The position numbers and the translations under genes are program-made. The notes beneath the pieces were generated by a model. It was given only the letters and a program-made list of their open reading frames with translations. It did not search any database and was not told the DNA's origin. Of a stretch of 64,000 bases of DNA, positions 49,931 through 62,161 are shown one piece after another (position 1 is the stretch's first letter; every line of letters begins with the position of its first letter). Source of the DNA: Theobroma cacao (taxonomy: Eukaryota > Streptophyta > Magnoliopsida > Malvales > Malvaceae); contig NC_030851.1 in NCBI RefSeq assembly GCF_000208745.1, positions 32,701,833 to 32,765,832 of the forward strand, written 5' to 3'.

Positions 49931-50301
49931 AGAGCATTCGCTTTATTTTTTTCATTTACATTTTCGTCTATAATAATTGCATTAGCAAGACCTTACGCTT
50001 GAAGATGTATCTCTACATCAAGGCACTAGGACAGATAATTGTTTCCACTCACTTCCATGATGTGGAACTTAAGCTTTTCAATATTTGCCATAATATTGCA
50101 TGCAGAAAATTGGACCTTTAGATTGGGATTCTCAAAGGTATATCACTACTTTAGGGGGATAGTTTATCACCACTTTAGGGGGACAGAGATATATTCTAAA
50201 TCTGTAGTTGGCTTTAGGCTGTTTAGACCATGCACAAAAAAACTAAAATCTAATTGAAAAAAATATCTTCTCATTACCTTTAGAGACTTGTGCTAATAAC
50301 G

Positions 50302-50597
50302 TGATACAAAATATAAAGAAAGATATACTAAGAAAATAATTGAGAGAAGAATTGAGAAAAAAACTTCTGGTTCATTTTTTATAAAAGAAAAACTTTTTGT
50401 TAATTTCTTATTATTTCTGATTATTATTGATTGTAATTTTTCATCAACTACAAAGCTCTATTTATAGGGTTACATAGATGTGAGGGTTACTTAGTATTAA
50501 CGAAGATAGTGATGGACCATCATAAATATATACATTGATTATGAATGGAATTTGAAAGGTTGAGAGATTCAATGGACACATTCATTTACTCATAATA
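50302..50597 (-). repeat. 5' LTR of the copia element
   Basis: 296 bases, starting TGATACAAAATATAAAG in plus orientation; it ends TA where the other LTR has CA. Immediately inside (left, minus strand) the sequence CGTTATTAGCACAAGTCTC occupies the primer-binding position; it does not look like the usual initiator-tRNA complement TGGTATCAGAGC, and I cannot assign the tRNA. Confidence 0.9.
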
Positions 50598-50841
50598 CTA
50601 TATACTTTTTTATCCCATAATATTATATTAACTATCAACTACTGTATTAAATACAAATATATTGTTATAAATAATATCTTAACTAATTTTAGAGAGTTCT
50701 TGACTTAACAATTTGTTACGAAGAGAGAATGAGAAAGAGTGTTAGAAAGAGAAAAAGTGAGTATGGGACTATGCTCAGAAGGGATAGTTGATTAGATGTC
50801 ATGGTTCCAACAAAAGGATTTGGAATCCAAGAGTTGCTAAA

Positions 50842-52190
50842 AGCAGTGAGTTATGGTGATCAAATCTTTTCACCGTCTACGTTGACAATATTTGTGCGAA
50901 AGTGCCATGGAGTGTGCTAAAAGTGATTTTCAATGATTATGGTGTAGTTATGGATGTATTCATTTCTCCATCAAAGGGGAATTCCAAAAGAAAAGATGTC
51001 AAATTTGCTTTTGTCCATTACAAAAATGTGAAGGAGATTAAAAGGGAAATCATGCATGACAATAGAACGAAGGTGGACAGTAGAAACATTTGGTTAAAAA
51101 AGCTATTTGCAACAAGTTGGATAAAATCAACAAAGATGTGGGTAATAATAGACCTACAGTGGTAAGAGATTTTCACTTAGCAGATGATAATGAACCTTTC
51201 ATGATGTTATCATGAAAAATGTTGAAAGACCTCAAATGATGTTAACTAGAATCTAGGCAAAGACTCAATAACTAATGGTAATCCACAGAGTAATATCACT
51301 GGTAATTAGGATAAAGTTACAAATAAAGGTAACGGTGTGGTTAATCTGATTAGTGATGATTCAAAAGTTTTTAGTGTTTGTAGTGATTTTGATCTTTTTG
51401 CTTATGATTTGGAGTGGATTAAGAAAAGTGATATAGAAGTCTCGAGATAAGATTTCTTGCTCAATAGTGTCTAATCTGGCATGTTAATCAATGATATATC
51501 GATGAGAGTTAGAAGAATTAAAGATTTGTGGGTCCTAGTTATGTTTAATGATTTAAGGGATTTGCAAAGAATTCTTCAACGTCACAAAAACCTTTTTAAT
51601 CTTTGGTTTTGTTCTTTGATTATTAGATCTTGTTTTGATAGTGCTATGTTATTAGTTAAAGTTTTTGAGGGGAATGATATCCTTGATAAAATTCGTGCTT
51701 CCAAAAATGGAGAAACGATGATTATTGATGTGAAAATATTACCAACCAATTATGCCGGGGAAAATGTCTTAAGCTTTGATAGGTGGAGAATAATGTGCAA
51801 GGATGATGATAGTTTAGATGTCTTGTATTGTAGCTTCAGCTATAACTGGCCAAACAACAACAACAACAATGAGATTCAAGAATTAGTTTCAGATGGGAAT
51901 TAGGGTAATCGGTTTTTAGATTTCAAAGATGGGAGAAAGTTTAGTGCTTCTAACTTAGATTGTAGGTCTAGCCAGATGGAGGGCTATAATTCTTCACATG
52001 GCAGACCATAGTGAGAAAGTGCTAGAATCTGAAGAAGAAAGGTTTGGTTGTATGGTTAGAAATAAGTTATTCAAGGTTACAAATTCCCAAGAAAGAATAC
52101 AGGTTAACAAATCAGATTTTTTGAAGCATTCCAAGAATTTGGAAAATGTTGATAAAGTGAACCAGGCCTTTTTGAACTTAGAAGAGTTTT
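50842..52190 (+). pseudogene. LINE ORF1 remnant with RRM-like start
   Basis: Several in-frame pieces: FTVYVDNI (RNP2-like) near 50868, PWSVLKVIFNDYGVVMDVFI and the RNP1-like KFAFVHYKNV near 51000, then after stops a 140-codon frame (51481-51903) with DLWVLVMFNDLRDLQRIL and GENVLSFDRWRI. This arrangement (N-terminal RRM, long variable region) is that of the first protein of plant LINE-type retrotransposons. Stops at several points make it a pseudogene. No matching ORF2 in plus orientation follows, so the element is truncated. Confidence 0.65.
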
Positions 52191-52689
52191 AACAAATTAA
52201 TAGGCCACTTATGGGTTGTGTACTCAATAATGATCTTACATTTAAAGTGAGCCATGTCCATCACTGATTGTTGGGGAAAGAGGCCTGTGCGTGTCCCTTG
52301 ATGGAAATATGTGTTTAGGTAAAGAGTTGAGTTATGGTGGGCCATCTAATTCGATTTGGTCTGTTGGTGATAAGGACTAAATAGCCTAAAAAAATGATCC
52401 AAGTCTGGTTAACCCAAATCTCATTGGTAGTTTTTCTAAAGAATAACTTGAGTAGAGGCCTATGGAGAGCAATTTTCTAAATCTTTAATCTAGACCAAAT
52501 GGTGGCAACAATGATATAGAGGGTTTTGCAACAAATAATGAAAATAAGGTGGATTTGACTCTAATAGAATCCAAAGGTGGTCGAAATGGGAAAAAATCTA
52601 AGAAGAAAAGTACTGATGGTATTGCAATAAAGAAAAAAAAAAGGTTATGCTACTACAAAAAAGGAAAAAAGAAAGCTTGCAAACTAGGT

Positions 52690-53400
52690 GACAGTTTCCA
52701 TTATCCGTTTGTTGTTATCTTCTAACACTTGCATCATTTCTTAGGAAACTTGAAGCATTTTCTTGAGCCTTTAAACATAAGTGAGCATTTCATGGTTGTC
52801 AGGAAAATTCTCCATATCTTCTAACAAAGAAATTTTTTGATAACTTTTTTACTTAATGCAATCACTCCTCCCTAACGAAGTCGCCAGATTGTAGAGAGTT
52901 CTTCTGGTAAAAAGAAAGGACGTGTTGGAATAAGTAAAATAGAATGCACTAAAGGCTATAACGAGGAAAATTGGAGCAGTCTTTGAAGTATAAGTGCTTT
53001 GATGGCAAATAGTGAGGGATAAGTAAAAGTGGATAAAGCGGTGGAGCATGGTGGAAAGAGTTGAGTAAAGAGAGTTTTGAGAGTAATCTCTACTGAGTTT
53101 TGTGATTATTTAACTTTCCAAACTCTTATATTTATACTAAATAAGATCGACAATTGGTATAAAGAAAGTACTTTTAAGAGAACACTTTTTTCTCATGGAA
53201 GAACATGTTTATTAAGGGAAAAGCACGTTCATTGTGAGAATAATGTCTTATGAGAAGAGCATGTAATTGAGTAGTGGGCAAGTTTTGGGTAGTGGAGTAG
53301 TGACACTTAATAATGCTTCACGTGTACTTTTAAGAAAGAAGAAAAAAATAAAGCACATGTATTTCAAGAAAACGTTGAGAGAAGTTCTCTTAACTACTTT
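52690..53400 (-). repeat. Possible gypsy LTR and leader fragment
   Basis: On the minus strand CTGGCGACTTCGTTAGGG near 52890 resembles the TGGCGACTC.GCTGGGGA signature found just inside the 5' LTR of some plant Ty3/gypsy elements. The DNA to its right (52900-53400) would then be LTR and that to its left the start of a leader or gag. Only one copy is present, so this is tentative. Confidence 0.3.
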
Positions 53401-54399
53401 CATATCTGAGCCATCAAGCCAAACTTTCTAAAACATCCCAAACGTGAAGATAACTTAATGAACCATACCATTTGTTCTGAATTACTTTCACTTTCTTGTG
53501 TGACATAGTTGTTCGATGTTGTTTTCATATTGTAAGACAATATTTAAAAAAATAATGGTTAACTAAAATTAGACATTTACACTACGTATGTTGTGTCCTT
53601 TCCAAAAAATCAACAAGTTGATTGCTCTCTACTTGATGTTATGTTGACTTTTGTTTTTGTGTGGAATAACTTTCTTTAGCTGGTGTTGCTTATTTATTTT
53701 TTCTTTTGAGATGTTTCTTTTTGCTCTTTATGTTGGGTTGTTCTTTGATTATATATCAGGTGGTGGTTGTCTTTGTGAATATTTCCTAGTTGTATAACTC
53801 AAAGGAACTATTGTTTGTATAGTGGTGGGCTCTTTATTTCTAGGTTGTTTAGTCCTTGTTCATTACAACTTAGAATGGGAGCTTTTGATTTTATATAATG
53901 TCAAGTAACTTCTTTTCCCTAATGATATTTAAAAAAAAAATTATCAATTTCATTGAAAGTAGAGGGAATAGAGTTCACCATTTGGATAGTTACAAGAGGA
54001 TTTTAGCCATAAGAACAAAACCAACACAAAATCCCCATACAACCATCTCACCCCTAAATACAATATCAACATCCATCAACCATAAATTTTCACAATAAGC
54101 TAAATCCACCCTAGACAACACCAAATCCTTACCACCTGTACAACACAATTTTCGCAATTAGCCATCAATTTGATTTAATCCAAAATCCCCACAAAAATGA
54201 AACTCTAACCAAAGCTCCAAAAACCAAAAGCTTTGGGAGTATTTCCTTTTTGGCATCTTGTACAAACAAGAAATATTATTAACCATTCACTTAGAGTAAA
54301 ATATCCAGAACAACAGATTCCCACCAAACACAACTAGACACACATCCATACATCCATAGGACAAATCAAAATATCACTCAGCCCAAGACGATTAATCAC

Positions 54400-55245
54400 G
54401 GATATAGACATAGTCCTTACTGTGTCGGACTCTTGCCTTGGTCAGGTTATCCACCTCTTGGTTGCATTATCTATAAATGTGGTTGATTTTCCATCCTTTC
54501 ACTTTCTATTGTAATATTTTAATGTGCAAAACCCATTTTCTCATCCTCTAGGGGGCCTTTATTAGATTGTTTGTCCACTTCACAACATTGTGTGAATCAC
54601 TTTTGACAATCAAAACATGTGATTGACACCATTTTGAGGCTGCAAACATCAGGTAAGCTTCTTTATTGCTCTAGTTTTTGCCATATTTAAGTCTTCACTG
54701 TTGATTTCTTTAGAGAAGATGATTTTGACAATGCCATTCTCATTTCTCAAAACCCCCTAATTCCAGCCTCACTCGGGCAGCAACTTGAACTTCATTTATC
54801 CTTTAGGTGGTTTTGTCCACTGTTTTTCATTGTGAATTTGTGTGGCTTTGTTAGTGATAGCTCTTAGAGTGGGAAATCTGTAAGTATCCATGACCACAAC
54901 AAAGTCTAAGGGCCATTTGGCCTTTGCCAACATGCCTACTCTTAATTTGCTTATCTTAAAAACCTGGCCGACTTTCCACATCACTCCCCTGAAAGTCGTC
55001 TCATTTCTAGCAATCCACATGGACCATACAATAGTATAGAAGGCCATATTCCAAAGTTTAATTTCTCCCTTTCTAACTAAGACAACATTCCACAATTTGA
55101 AGAAGCCGATCATTTCTTTATGAACCATCAGATTAACACTCCATTCCAAGCTCCACCTTTGAAATTCCTTATCTTTCAAATAAAATTTTAAAGAGTTCTT
55201 GTTAATTGTTTGCAAAAACAATATATTTATAAATCTAGTTAACAA
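54400..55245 (-). pseudogene. LINE ORF2 C-terminal remnant (zf-RVT and RNase H)
   Basis: Minus-strand frame 55245-54796 contains LWNMAFYTIVWSMWIARNET, the conserved zf-RVT region after plant LINE reverse transcriptases, and ends QWTKPPKG, the usual entry to the RNase H domain. Past a stop, with frameshifts, the RNase H domain continues: SEDLNMAKTRA, LMFAASKW, HVLIVKSDSHNVVKWTNNL and VDNLTKARV (to about 54420). The RT core is absent, as expected of a 5'-truncated LINE copy. The inferred 3' end lies near 53940. Confidence 0.8.
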
Positions 55246-55775
55246 GAGTCTATAGTCATTGGATACAAATAGGTAAAATACTTATTAGAAAATATTTTTA
55301 TATTTATTGTGTCATTCGTACCAACATTATTTTAAAAATGACAATATATTAATTACAAATTTTTTTATAAATTAAGAGATGATTTTACTATTTGTTTTTT
55401 TTTTCTGACATTTTCTTTAGACATTGGTTTTAGTTCAATATATATTGTTGTTATATTGTTTTTTATTGTCTAGGTGTGTAGCTGTTGTGATCAGTTTTGG
55501 TTGTTGGTGGCTTGAGTTTGTTTAGAGGCTTTTTTGATCTTTTGGCTTTTCTTACTCTAAAGTGGATTGGTGGAGGTACATGTTGTGATGGGGATCTATA
55601 GTTTTTCTTTTCTACAGGTCTTTTTATTTTGTTATAGGCTATGACTGTTACAAGCAGGAAGGCATTAAATTGTTCTTCTTTGTTCTTTTTTACTAATAAA
55701 TTATGTTCTATTTAAAAAAAAAAAAAACTTATTGTATTCTCACCATACGAATAAACTTGTGAATACAACCCTAGG

Positions 55776-56940
55776 GGTGTTTGGTAGATGGGAAGTGAAG
55801 GACATTCCTTGCAATTAAAATGCAGGGAATCACATTGCAGCATTTAGTTGATGTTTTGGGGATGGGAAAGTAATCCCTCAGCAATGTCATTGTAATGAAA
55901 GAAGGGAATGCCATTCCCTTCTCTCCTAGAGGGAAAGTTACTTTCCCTTAGCAAATGGAAAGTAAAAAAAAATTTGTTCCCTAACTTAACCTTCTGACCC
56001 TTTCTCTCCTTCCTTCCTTCTTCACCACTTTCTTCCTTCTTGCCTTCTGGCTTTTTCTCCTTCTTCTCATCTTGCTTTTTCCTTCTTCTTTTCACTGCCT
56101 GTAAGAAGGGTAGCTTGTCACTAACACATTTGGGTCAAATTTCATTACCAAATCTGAAATTTGGAGAGACAAGTTTTATGAAACCCTAATTTAAATTTTC
56201 AAGAATGTATAAGTGTTTTGAGAAAAATTTATGTTTTTGATATCGAAAATTAAGAAAGAAACATTTAAATGGTTTAGAATGGAGGAAATTTACTAAAAAA
56301 TTTAGAGAATTTGAGAGGAAAATGTGTTTAGGTGCCACTGTTTGAGAAAAAGAAAGCGTCAGGAATGCTTAAAATAATACACTATCGATAGATGAGAACA
56401 TCTATCATTAGATTATATTCAAACTTTTAGTAGCAGATATCTATCTATCGATAGATAGTATAATCTATTGATAGATTATGTGATTTATCGGTAGAATTTT
56501 CTATCTATTGATAGATTTTTTTTGGATAATGTTTCTTATTTTTAATTTTTATAAGTTTAAGGTAAAATTTAAAATTTAGTAATTTTATATATGTTAATAT
56601 TTAAATAATTAATATAAAAATATTATATTATTTTTTCATATTATTATTTATTATTTTAGTTACTGAAAGTTGAAAAGTCAAATTTTATATTAAAAATTAT
56701 AAATATATTCAATTTATAAATTTTTTTATACATAAAAGTAATTTTATCAATTTATATTATATATTTAGTAAAATGATTACAAACCAAATACTACAATATA
56801 ATGCTCTAAGCAATCACATTTCTTATAATCATTACTTTTTCTTATTATATCAAACATTATAAAATTATATTCTCAATAATTATATATCTAACAATCACAT
56901 TTCTAACAATTATATTTTCAACAACATATTAAAAGTAACT
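55776..56940. mobile_element. Insertion in copy 1 of the tandem duplication, unclassified
   Basis: Present in copy 1 and absent at the matching place in copy 2 (ACAGCCCCATTAGTACC). It begins AGGGGTGTTTGGTAGATGGG, resembling ends of plant MITEs, and carries the TCTATCGATAGA cluster. I could not confirm terminal repeats or a target duplication, and it may be compound. Confidence 0.5.
56381..56516. repeat. Cluster of imperfect TCTATCGATAGA palindromes
   Basis: Six near-palindromes in about 136 bases: 56381-56393, 56401-56411, 56440-56459 (CTATCTATCGATAGATAG, the most symmetrical), 56464-56476, 56483-56495 and 56501-56516. Intervals vary from about 5 to 30 bases. Confidence 0.75.
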
Positions 56941-57736
56941 TATTAGTACCTATCAGTCTCATAAGTGACCGTTGTGAACCCAGACCCAATTTATAGGCAA
57001 AGGCACGTTTTAAAGATGCCATTTTGGAAAAAAAAAAAAGAAAGTCGTTTAAGCCATCACATCAATCGTCATAAACAAGAACGCTCGGCTTGATTTTCTA
57101 ACACACAAAAATATGCTCTTCCAGAGGTTTCTAAAGCCAAAGTGTGATTCTCCTTAAAGTTACGTGCACTAAAAACTTGGCAGTACTGTATAGCTTTCAC
57201 GTGACCTCATACAATCCATACAATTTTCCCTATATTCTTTCCTTTACTATTTTTCTGTTTTTTTTCATGAATCAAATATGTTTCCAATCGGTATATATTG
57301 CTGTTTTCTTGTTTTTCATTGTCTAGGTGTGAAGCTGTTTGGTTCATTTTGGTTGCTGGTGGCTTCAGTTTGTTTAGAGGCTTTTTGATCTTATGGCTTT
57401 TCGTACTCCAGGGTGGATTGGTGGAGGTCATGCTAACCTCCGGGTTGTTTTGGGAATGTTCATGTTGTGATGGGGGATCTAGAGTTTTTCTTTCTCACAG
57501 ATCTTTTTGTTTTGCCATAGGCTGTGATAGTTATAAGTAGGAAGACATTAATTTGCTTCTTTTTGTTCTTTTTGACTAATAAAGTCTATTCTATTTTTTT
57601 AAAAAAACTTATTATATTCTCACCTTAGGAATAAACTTGTTGATACAGCCCCATTAGTACCGATCAGTTCCCAAAGTGAACGTTGTGAATCTAGACCCAA
57701 CTTATAGGCAAAGGCACGTTTTAAACAGGAGCGAAG

Positions 57737-58880
57737 CCTTCTTAATTGATGGCCCCCTTAAAATTTTTATATATTTTTTTCATTACATATAAAATTTTTA
57801 AATTTTTTTATATATTTTCTTAATGGCTCTTTCAAAATAATTTTTTATTTAATAATTAACACAAATAAAAAATAATAAAATGATTTTACATATCTCATTC
57901 AACTTTAATTTTTTTTATTTTTTAATTTATATTATTATTATTTATTTTTATTTTATTTGCTCATATATTTTAAGTTTCTATAGAGTTTTTTTTTTCAAAT
58001 TTTTACAAACCATCAACCATATTTTTTTTGTTATGTCATATGTGGTAACTTCTACTTATCATGTTCTTCTTTTTTCTATTACGTAAATTTTATTTTCTAT
58101 AATTTTAATTTTTAAAAATTAATAAATTATTATATAGTTCTCAAATATAAATTGTAGTATTACATTGTTATTTAAAATTTTATTAATGTATTTTTTTTAT
58201 TAATCTTGATTATATAAGAGAAAATTAACTTGAGTATATTTTTTTATATACTTTACGTTTTATATTTAGTTGAAATGAAATTATTTTGAATATATAGTGC
58301 TTGTTTGGCCTGATTTTTTTTCAGCTTATCTACCTCTTAAAAGCAAAAGTCAAGCCAAATATAAAATTTGAAAAACTCTAAAAAAATAATTTTTTTAAAA
58401 ATAAAATTTTTAAAAAAAGAGCTTCAAAAAAAGCTCCTATGAGGAGCTTTTTCTTATTTTTTTTTAAATACAAGAAATTTTTATTTTTGTTTTGAAAATA
58501 TTCTCATTTGTTAAAAATAATTACAATATTACCCTTTCAAAAAAAATACCCTTTACAATAATTTTAACTAAAATTATAACTTATAAAAAAAATTTATCAA
58601 ACAACTTCAACTTAATTCTAAAAACTATTATTTTTCATAAAAATTTTATAATAACTTTTAAATTAAAAAAAATCAAGTCAAATAAGCTCAACAATTTTGA
58701 TTACATAAGAAGAAATTATTAATTTTATATATTGAATTTAATTATTTATATTTTACATATTATAATTTTTTATTTAATTTTATATTTCAATTATCAATTT
58801 TTTTATTTTTGATTGAATTTAATATATTAATTTTTAAAATTTTTAATCTTTATTTTTTTGTGTTTGATCCGGCCCTAATT
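57737..58880. mobile_element. hAT-like insertion in copy 2 of the tandem duplication, possibly compound
   Basis: Absent from the matching place in copy 1, where GTTTTAAAGATGCC is continuous. The left end, CAGGAGCGAAGCC followed by GGCCCCCTT, resembles the CAGGGGCGGAGCC ends of a widespread hAT-derived family; the right end is GATCCGGCCCTAATTATAAA and looks truncated. TAAA occurs at both edges. The body is extremely AT-rich, and a second fold-back sequence (about 58300-58690, ends like GTTTGGCCTGATTTTTTTTC) seems nested in it, related to the element at 41348. Confidence 0.55.
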
Positions 58881-59142
58881 ATAAAGATGCCATTTTGATA
58901 AAAAAGTGGTTTAAGCCATCGCATCAATCGTCGGAAACAAGAACGCTCGGCTTGTTTACGTATATGCTCTTCTAGAGGTTTCTGAAGCCAAAGTTTGACT
59001 CTCCTTAAGGTTACGTGCACTAAAAGCTTGGCCGTAATCAATAGCTTTTACGTGACCTCATATCATCCATACAATTTTCCTTATATTGTTTCCTTTACTA
59101 TTTTTCTGTTATTTTTCATGAATCAAATATGTTTCCAATCAG

Positions 59143-62100
59143 TGTACGGCCATTCACCAATTCACCATCCAAGTCTATGGTCTGGTCCCTAACCGTCGCA
59201 CGTAGTTCCAAAGTAGGAACTTTGTGGGTCTGTAGTTGAGCAGCGCCATCATAGATTTTAACATCAACAATCATCGTTGATATACTTGAAATAAATAAAT
59301 AAATGTAACTTTGATGACTGGAATATTTTGTTAGAAAAAGAAAAATAATACTCCTAGTATATATAATAATTTCCCAAGTCTCAAAAAATTATAGGTATCA
59401 TCACATGAGATCTTTGGACATAGGATCTTGCTCCAATCTTTGCCCAATAAGCATCATGTGCTGGTGCAAAGCTTTAAAAGGGCAAAATATTCTTGCAATT
59501 ACAAATTTGTCAAAATCAAAGCGTGATGGCATCTACAATATCACACTTTTCGACATATCTTATGCCGTTCTTTTATTTATGATAAAAAGAATGACTTGGA
59601 TTCCCCTCTAAAACTGATGCTACCATTAACACCTGGAAATCGCTATTAATAGCAACCATTTGTTGGTGAGACCCATTGAGTCTAAGAGATTAGCGGGGGG
59701 GTTGAACAACTTTGGCTGCGTGGCAAATATAATCTTGCTGTTGGAGATTATGTATGTATATTATATATGTTGAAAGTTCACCAAACGCATTTTCTTTATG
59801 AGTTATTCCTTCCTCTTTTTTATCTTGTAAAGGGGACAAACACATTAGACTGGCAAAAAATGAAGACAAAAAGATTAATTAATTAAATATTAGTAACCAA
59901 CAGAGACGTGCATGGGCCACGCCGACACACTGATTACATTCCCCGCTAGCACATGTCAAAATTCAAAAACCAACACCGCTGCTGTTCTACCAACACGTCT
60001 ACTATGTATACGCGCTTTCAAAGTTTCAAGTTTCAACTCTTTTACTGCTTCTTAATATTTACTAAACGACATTTCTTATGCCCAATCTGAGGAAGACGCA
60101 AAATGTATTACAAACAACTAACAAGTTACGTATAACAATCTAATGATAATTCTTCATGAAATTAAAAAAAATTTATCATAATGATTAAAGAACTATACAT
60201 TTATCTATCGATAAAAGTAATTTTATTATAATAATAGATAAATGTTTTTTTATTTAATATGAATAATTATTATTCTTTACATTAGTGCTAGAGTTTTTAA
60301 CTTTACAAATAAAGTTTGAATTTAATCACATATCTATTCAATTTCTAATAATTATATTAATTTATTGATATATTCAAGATCAAATTTGCAATTAGTCTTT
60401 ATATTCTATCAAAGTGGTGAATTTAGTCTTTATATAACAATTTATAAAAATTGAATCTATACACTTTTTAAAATTGACAATATCAGTCTAATATGTTAAA
60501 AATTTTATATTAACTATATTGATATGACATTTAATTATATTAATATGATATTTTTTATTGATGTGATATTAAATTTAATGACAGGACAATAATAAAGTGA
60601 CATTTCATGAATGCTACAATAATACTACTCATATAATATGACGCAATTAAGCATTGGCATGCAATTTATAATTATAGACATGAAATTATTCAATGTGAGT
60701 TAATAATTTTAAATGGGATTAGAAAAGAAACATATTAAAAATATGAATTGATTTTTGGAATTTAGGAAAAAATGTTAACAATTCGATTGACATCGTGAAT
60801 TTTAAAAAGCGTAAGAATTTAATTTTTACAAATTATTGTATAAACACTAAATCTAGCACTTTAATAAAATACACTAATTTCATAATTTAACCTATATTTA
60901 AATATAATCTAAAGGGACGTATTACAACTTTAAAACTATTTGTAAAATTTAAAAACTCTACTAATAGCATATAAGATAATTTTTTTTTAAAATTAAGTAT
61001 GAATTAAATATTATTATTTTAAGATGGACAATTGAACATTATCCTTGAGTGTCCCACAAAAAATTTAAAAAACTCATAAGATAATTTAAACATTATCCGA
61101 AAGATTGTTTTTTTTCAAATAAAACGTCACATACATTACATATCTCAAAGCCCTGTTAAAGGAAATGGGATAAGTAACAAGATTAAGGTTGTAATTGAAC
61201 TTTTATTATAATGCAAAATTGAGCATTACGAATCCATGATGAGAATGAGCGTGCGGTTGACACATTCGTTAAAAGGCGCCTGGTTTACAACGTTGTACAA
61301 TCAATAGAAAGAGAAAGAAAGGACATGATTAAACTGGACAAGGGCAGTGCAGTTGGGCGTTTGGCTCGATGGGGAACCTTCCAGCTCTGCTCCAGCGCAC
61401 GCCAGTCTTGGAAAGAATCGCCTGGAATAATCTTTTACCTAAAAATCAAATTTCTATCTTCTTTTTTTAATTTCATTTGGTTTTTAGATTTTACCAAACC
61501 ACCAGCCTCCAAATTCCAACCCATTCACTAATAAAAAGGCCCTTTTTTTGGGATTCTCTTTTAATTTTATCAGTAAAAACAGACGCAGAGATTTTGGGAT
61601 TTTTTTCCCAAAGGATTATATTTTATATGTTTTCCCACAATTTAGTGGACCCCTTAATCCATCCTTTAGAAAACGATGGGGCATAATCACTTGTATTATA
61701 ATCAATTAATTAGTGAATTACAATTTAAAATTGAATAACATTACCGTGAAGTCTATATTTATAAATGATTAAATTTTTACAAAATTAATCATTATGATTA
61801 GATAATTGAAAGTTGTAGTACAAAAATTAGAGAAGAAATTATTCCAAAGATATTAGATGCAAATTTAAGAGCGTGAGAGTGGGGGCACTTACCGGTTACC
61901 TCTAGGACACATGGCATGAACCCACACCAAAGTTTTCTTTGGTCCACCTTCCGGATAAAAGGACAAAGCAAATGCATAAACAGTAGGGCTTTTCATTCGT
62001 CACGCCTTATGTATGTTAGGAAATGAGAAATTTGTGGGAAACCATTTTCAAAGTCTGAAACCCAGAACAAAGTGCTGACAAAAGAAAACAAAACCAAATA

Positions 62101-62150
62101 GACAAAAAAAAAAAGGGTAACCTGTTTCATCTGCCCCTTTTATGGTAGCA
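59143..62150. other. Intergenic region before the lipase gene
   Basis: No gene recognised. It includes the long-TIR element at 60381-60895; the rest is AT-rich DNA with scattered chance frames. Confidence 0.5.
60381..60895. mobile_element. MITE with about 120-base terminal inverted repeats
   Basis: The left arm (60381-60500) and the reverse complement of the right arm (about 60775-60895) match over their whole length: GAATTTAGTCTTTATATAAC against AGATTTAGTGTTTATACAAT, then CACTTTTTAAAATT.AC.AT against CGCTTTTTAAAATTCACGAT, and TGTTAA.A. The interior is AT-rich and non-coding. No clear target duplication was found. Confidence 0.7.
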
Positions 62151-62151
62151 G

Positions 62152-62161
62152 CATATATAAT
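62152..62161 (+). promoter_or_regulatory. TATA box of the lipase gene
   Basis: ATATATAATA lies about 150 bases upstream of the start codon at 62312, giving an expected leader of about 120 bases that is rich in CT and TTTCTT. Confidence 0.5.

Larger units (their letters stand above)
44766..50602 (-). mobile_element. Nearly complete Ty1/copia LTR retrotransposon, inactivated
   Basis: The element lies on the minus strand, flanked by the 5-base target duplication CTATA (44766-44770 and 50598-50602). LTRs are at 44771-45079 (3' LTR) and 50302-50597 (5' LTR); both begin TGATACAAAATATAAAG in plus orientation, and the outer end of the right copy has decayed from CA to TA. Reading right to left, the interior holds gag, protease, GAG-pre-integrase, integrase, reverse transcriptase and RNase H in copia order. 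A purine-rich CAAGGAGAAG (minus strand) abuts the 3' LTR and is the probable polypurine tract. LTR copies differ at roughly two dozen positions plus indels, so the insertion is not recent. Frameshifts, stops and an altered RT active site make it defective. Confidence 0.93.
55437..59142 (+). repeat. Tandem duplication (about 0.7-kb unit) with a separate insertion in each copy
   Basis: Copy 1 is 55437-55775 plus 56941-57289; copy 2 is 57290-57736 plus about 58880-59142. The unit starts with a poly(A)-tailed LINE-like 3' end (55437-55725; 57290-57607) that shares TTGTCTAGGTGTG, GTTTAGAGGC and GTGGATTGGTGGAGG. It continues CTTATT.TATTCTCACC.TA, GAATAAACTTGT, then ATTAGTACC.ATCAGT, TATAGGCAAAGGCACGTTTT and AAGATGCCATTTTG, and ends TGAATCAAATATGTTTCC. 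Copy 1 is split by about 1165 bases (55776-56940), copy 2 by about 1140 bases (57737-58880). Confidence 0.8.

Noticed and set aside
51850..51880. AAC repeat coding for a run of asparagines in a 140-codon frame
   Set aside because: Part of a decayed LINE ORF1 with stops on both sides, not a prion-like gene.
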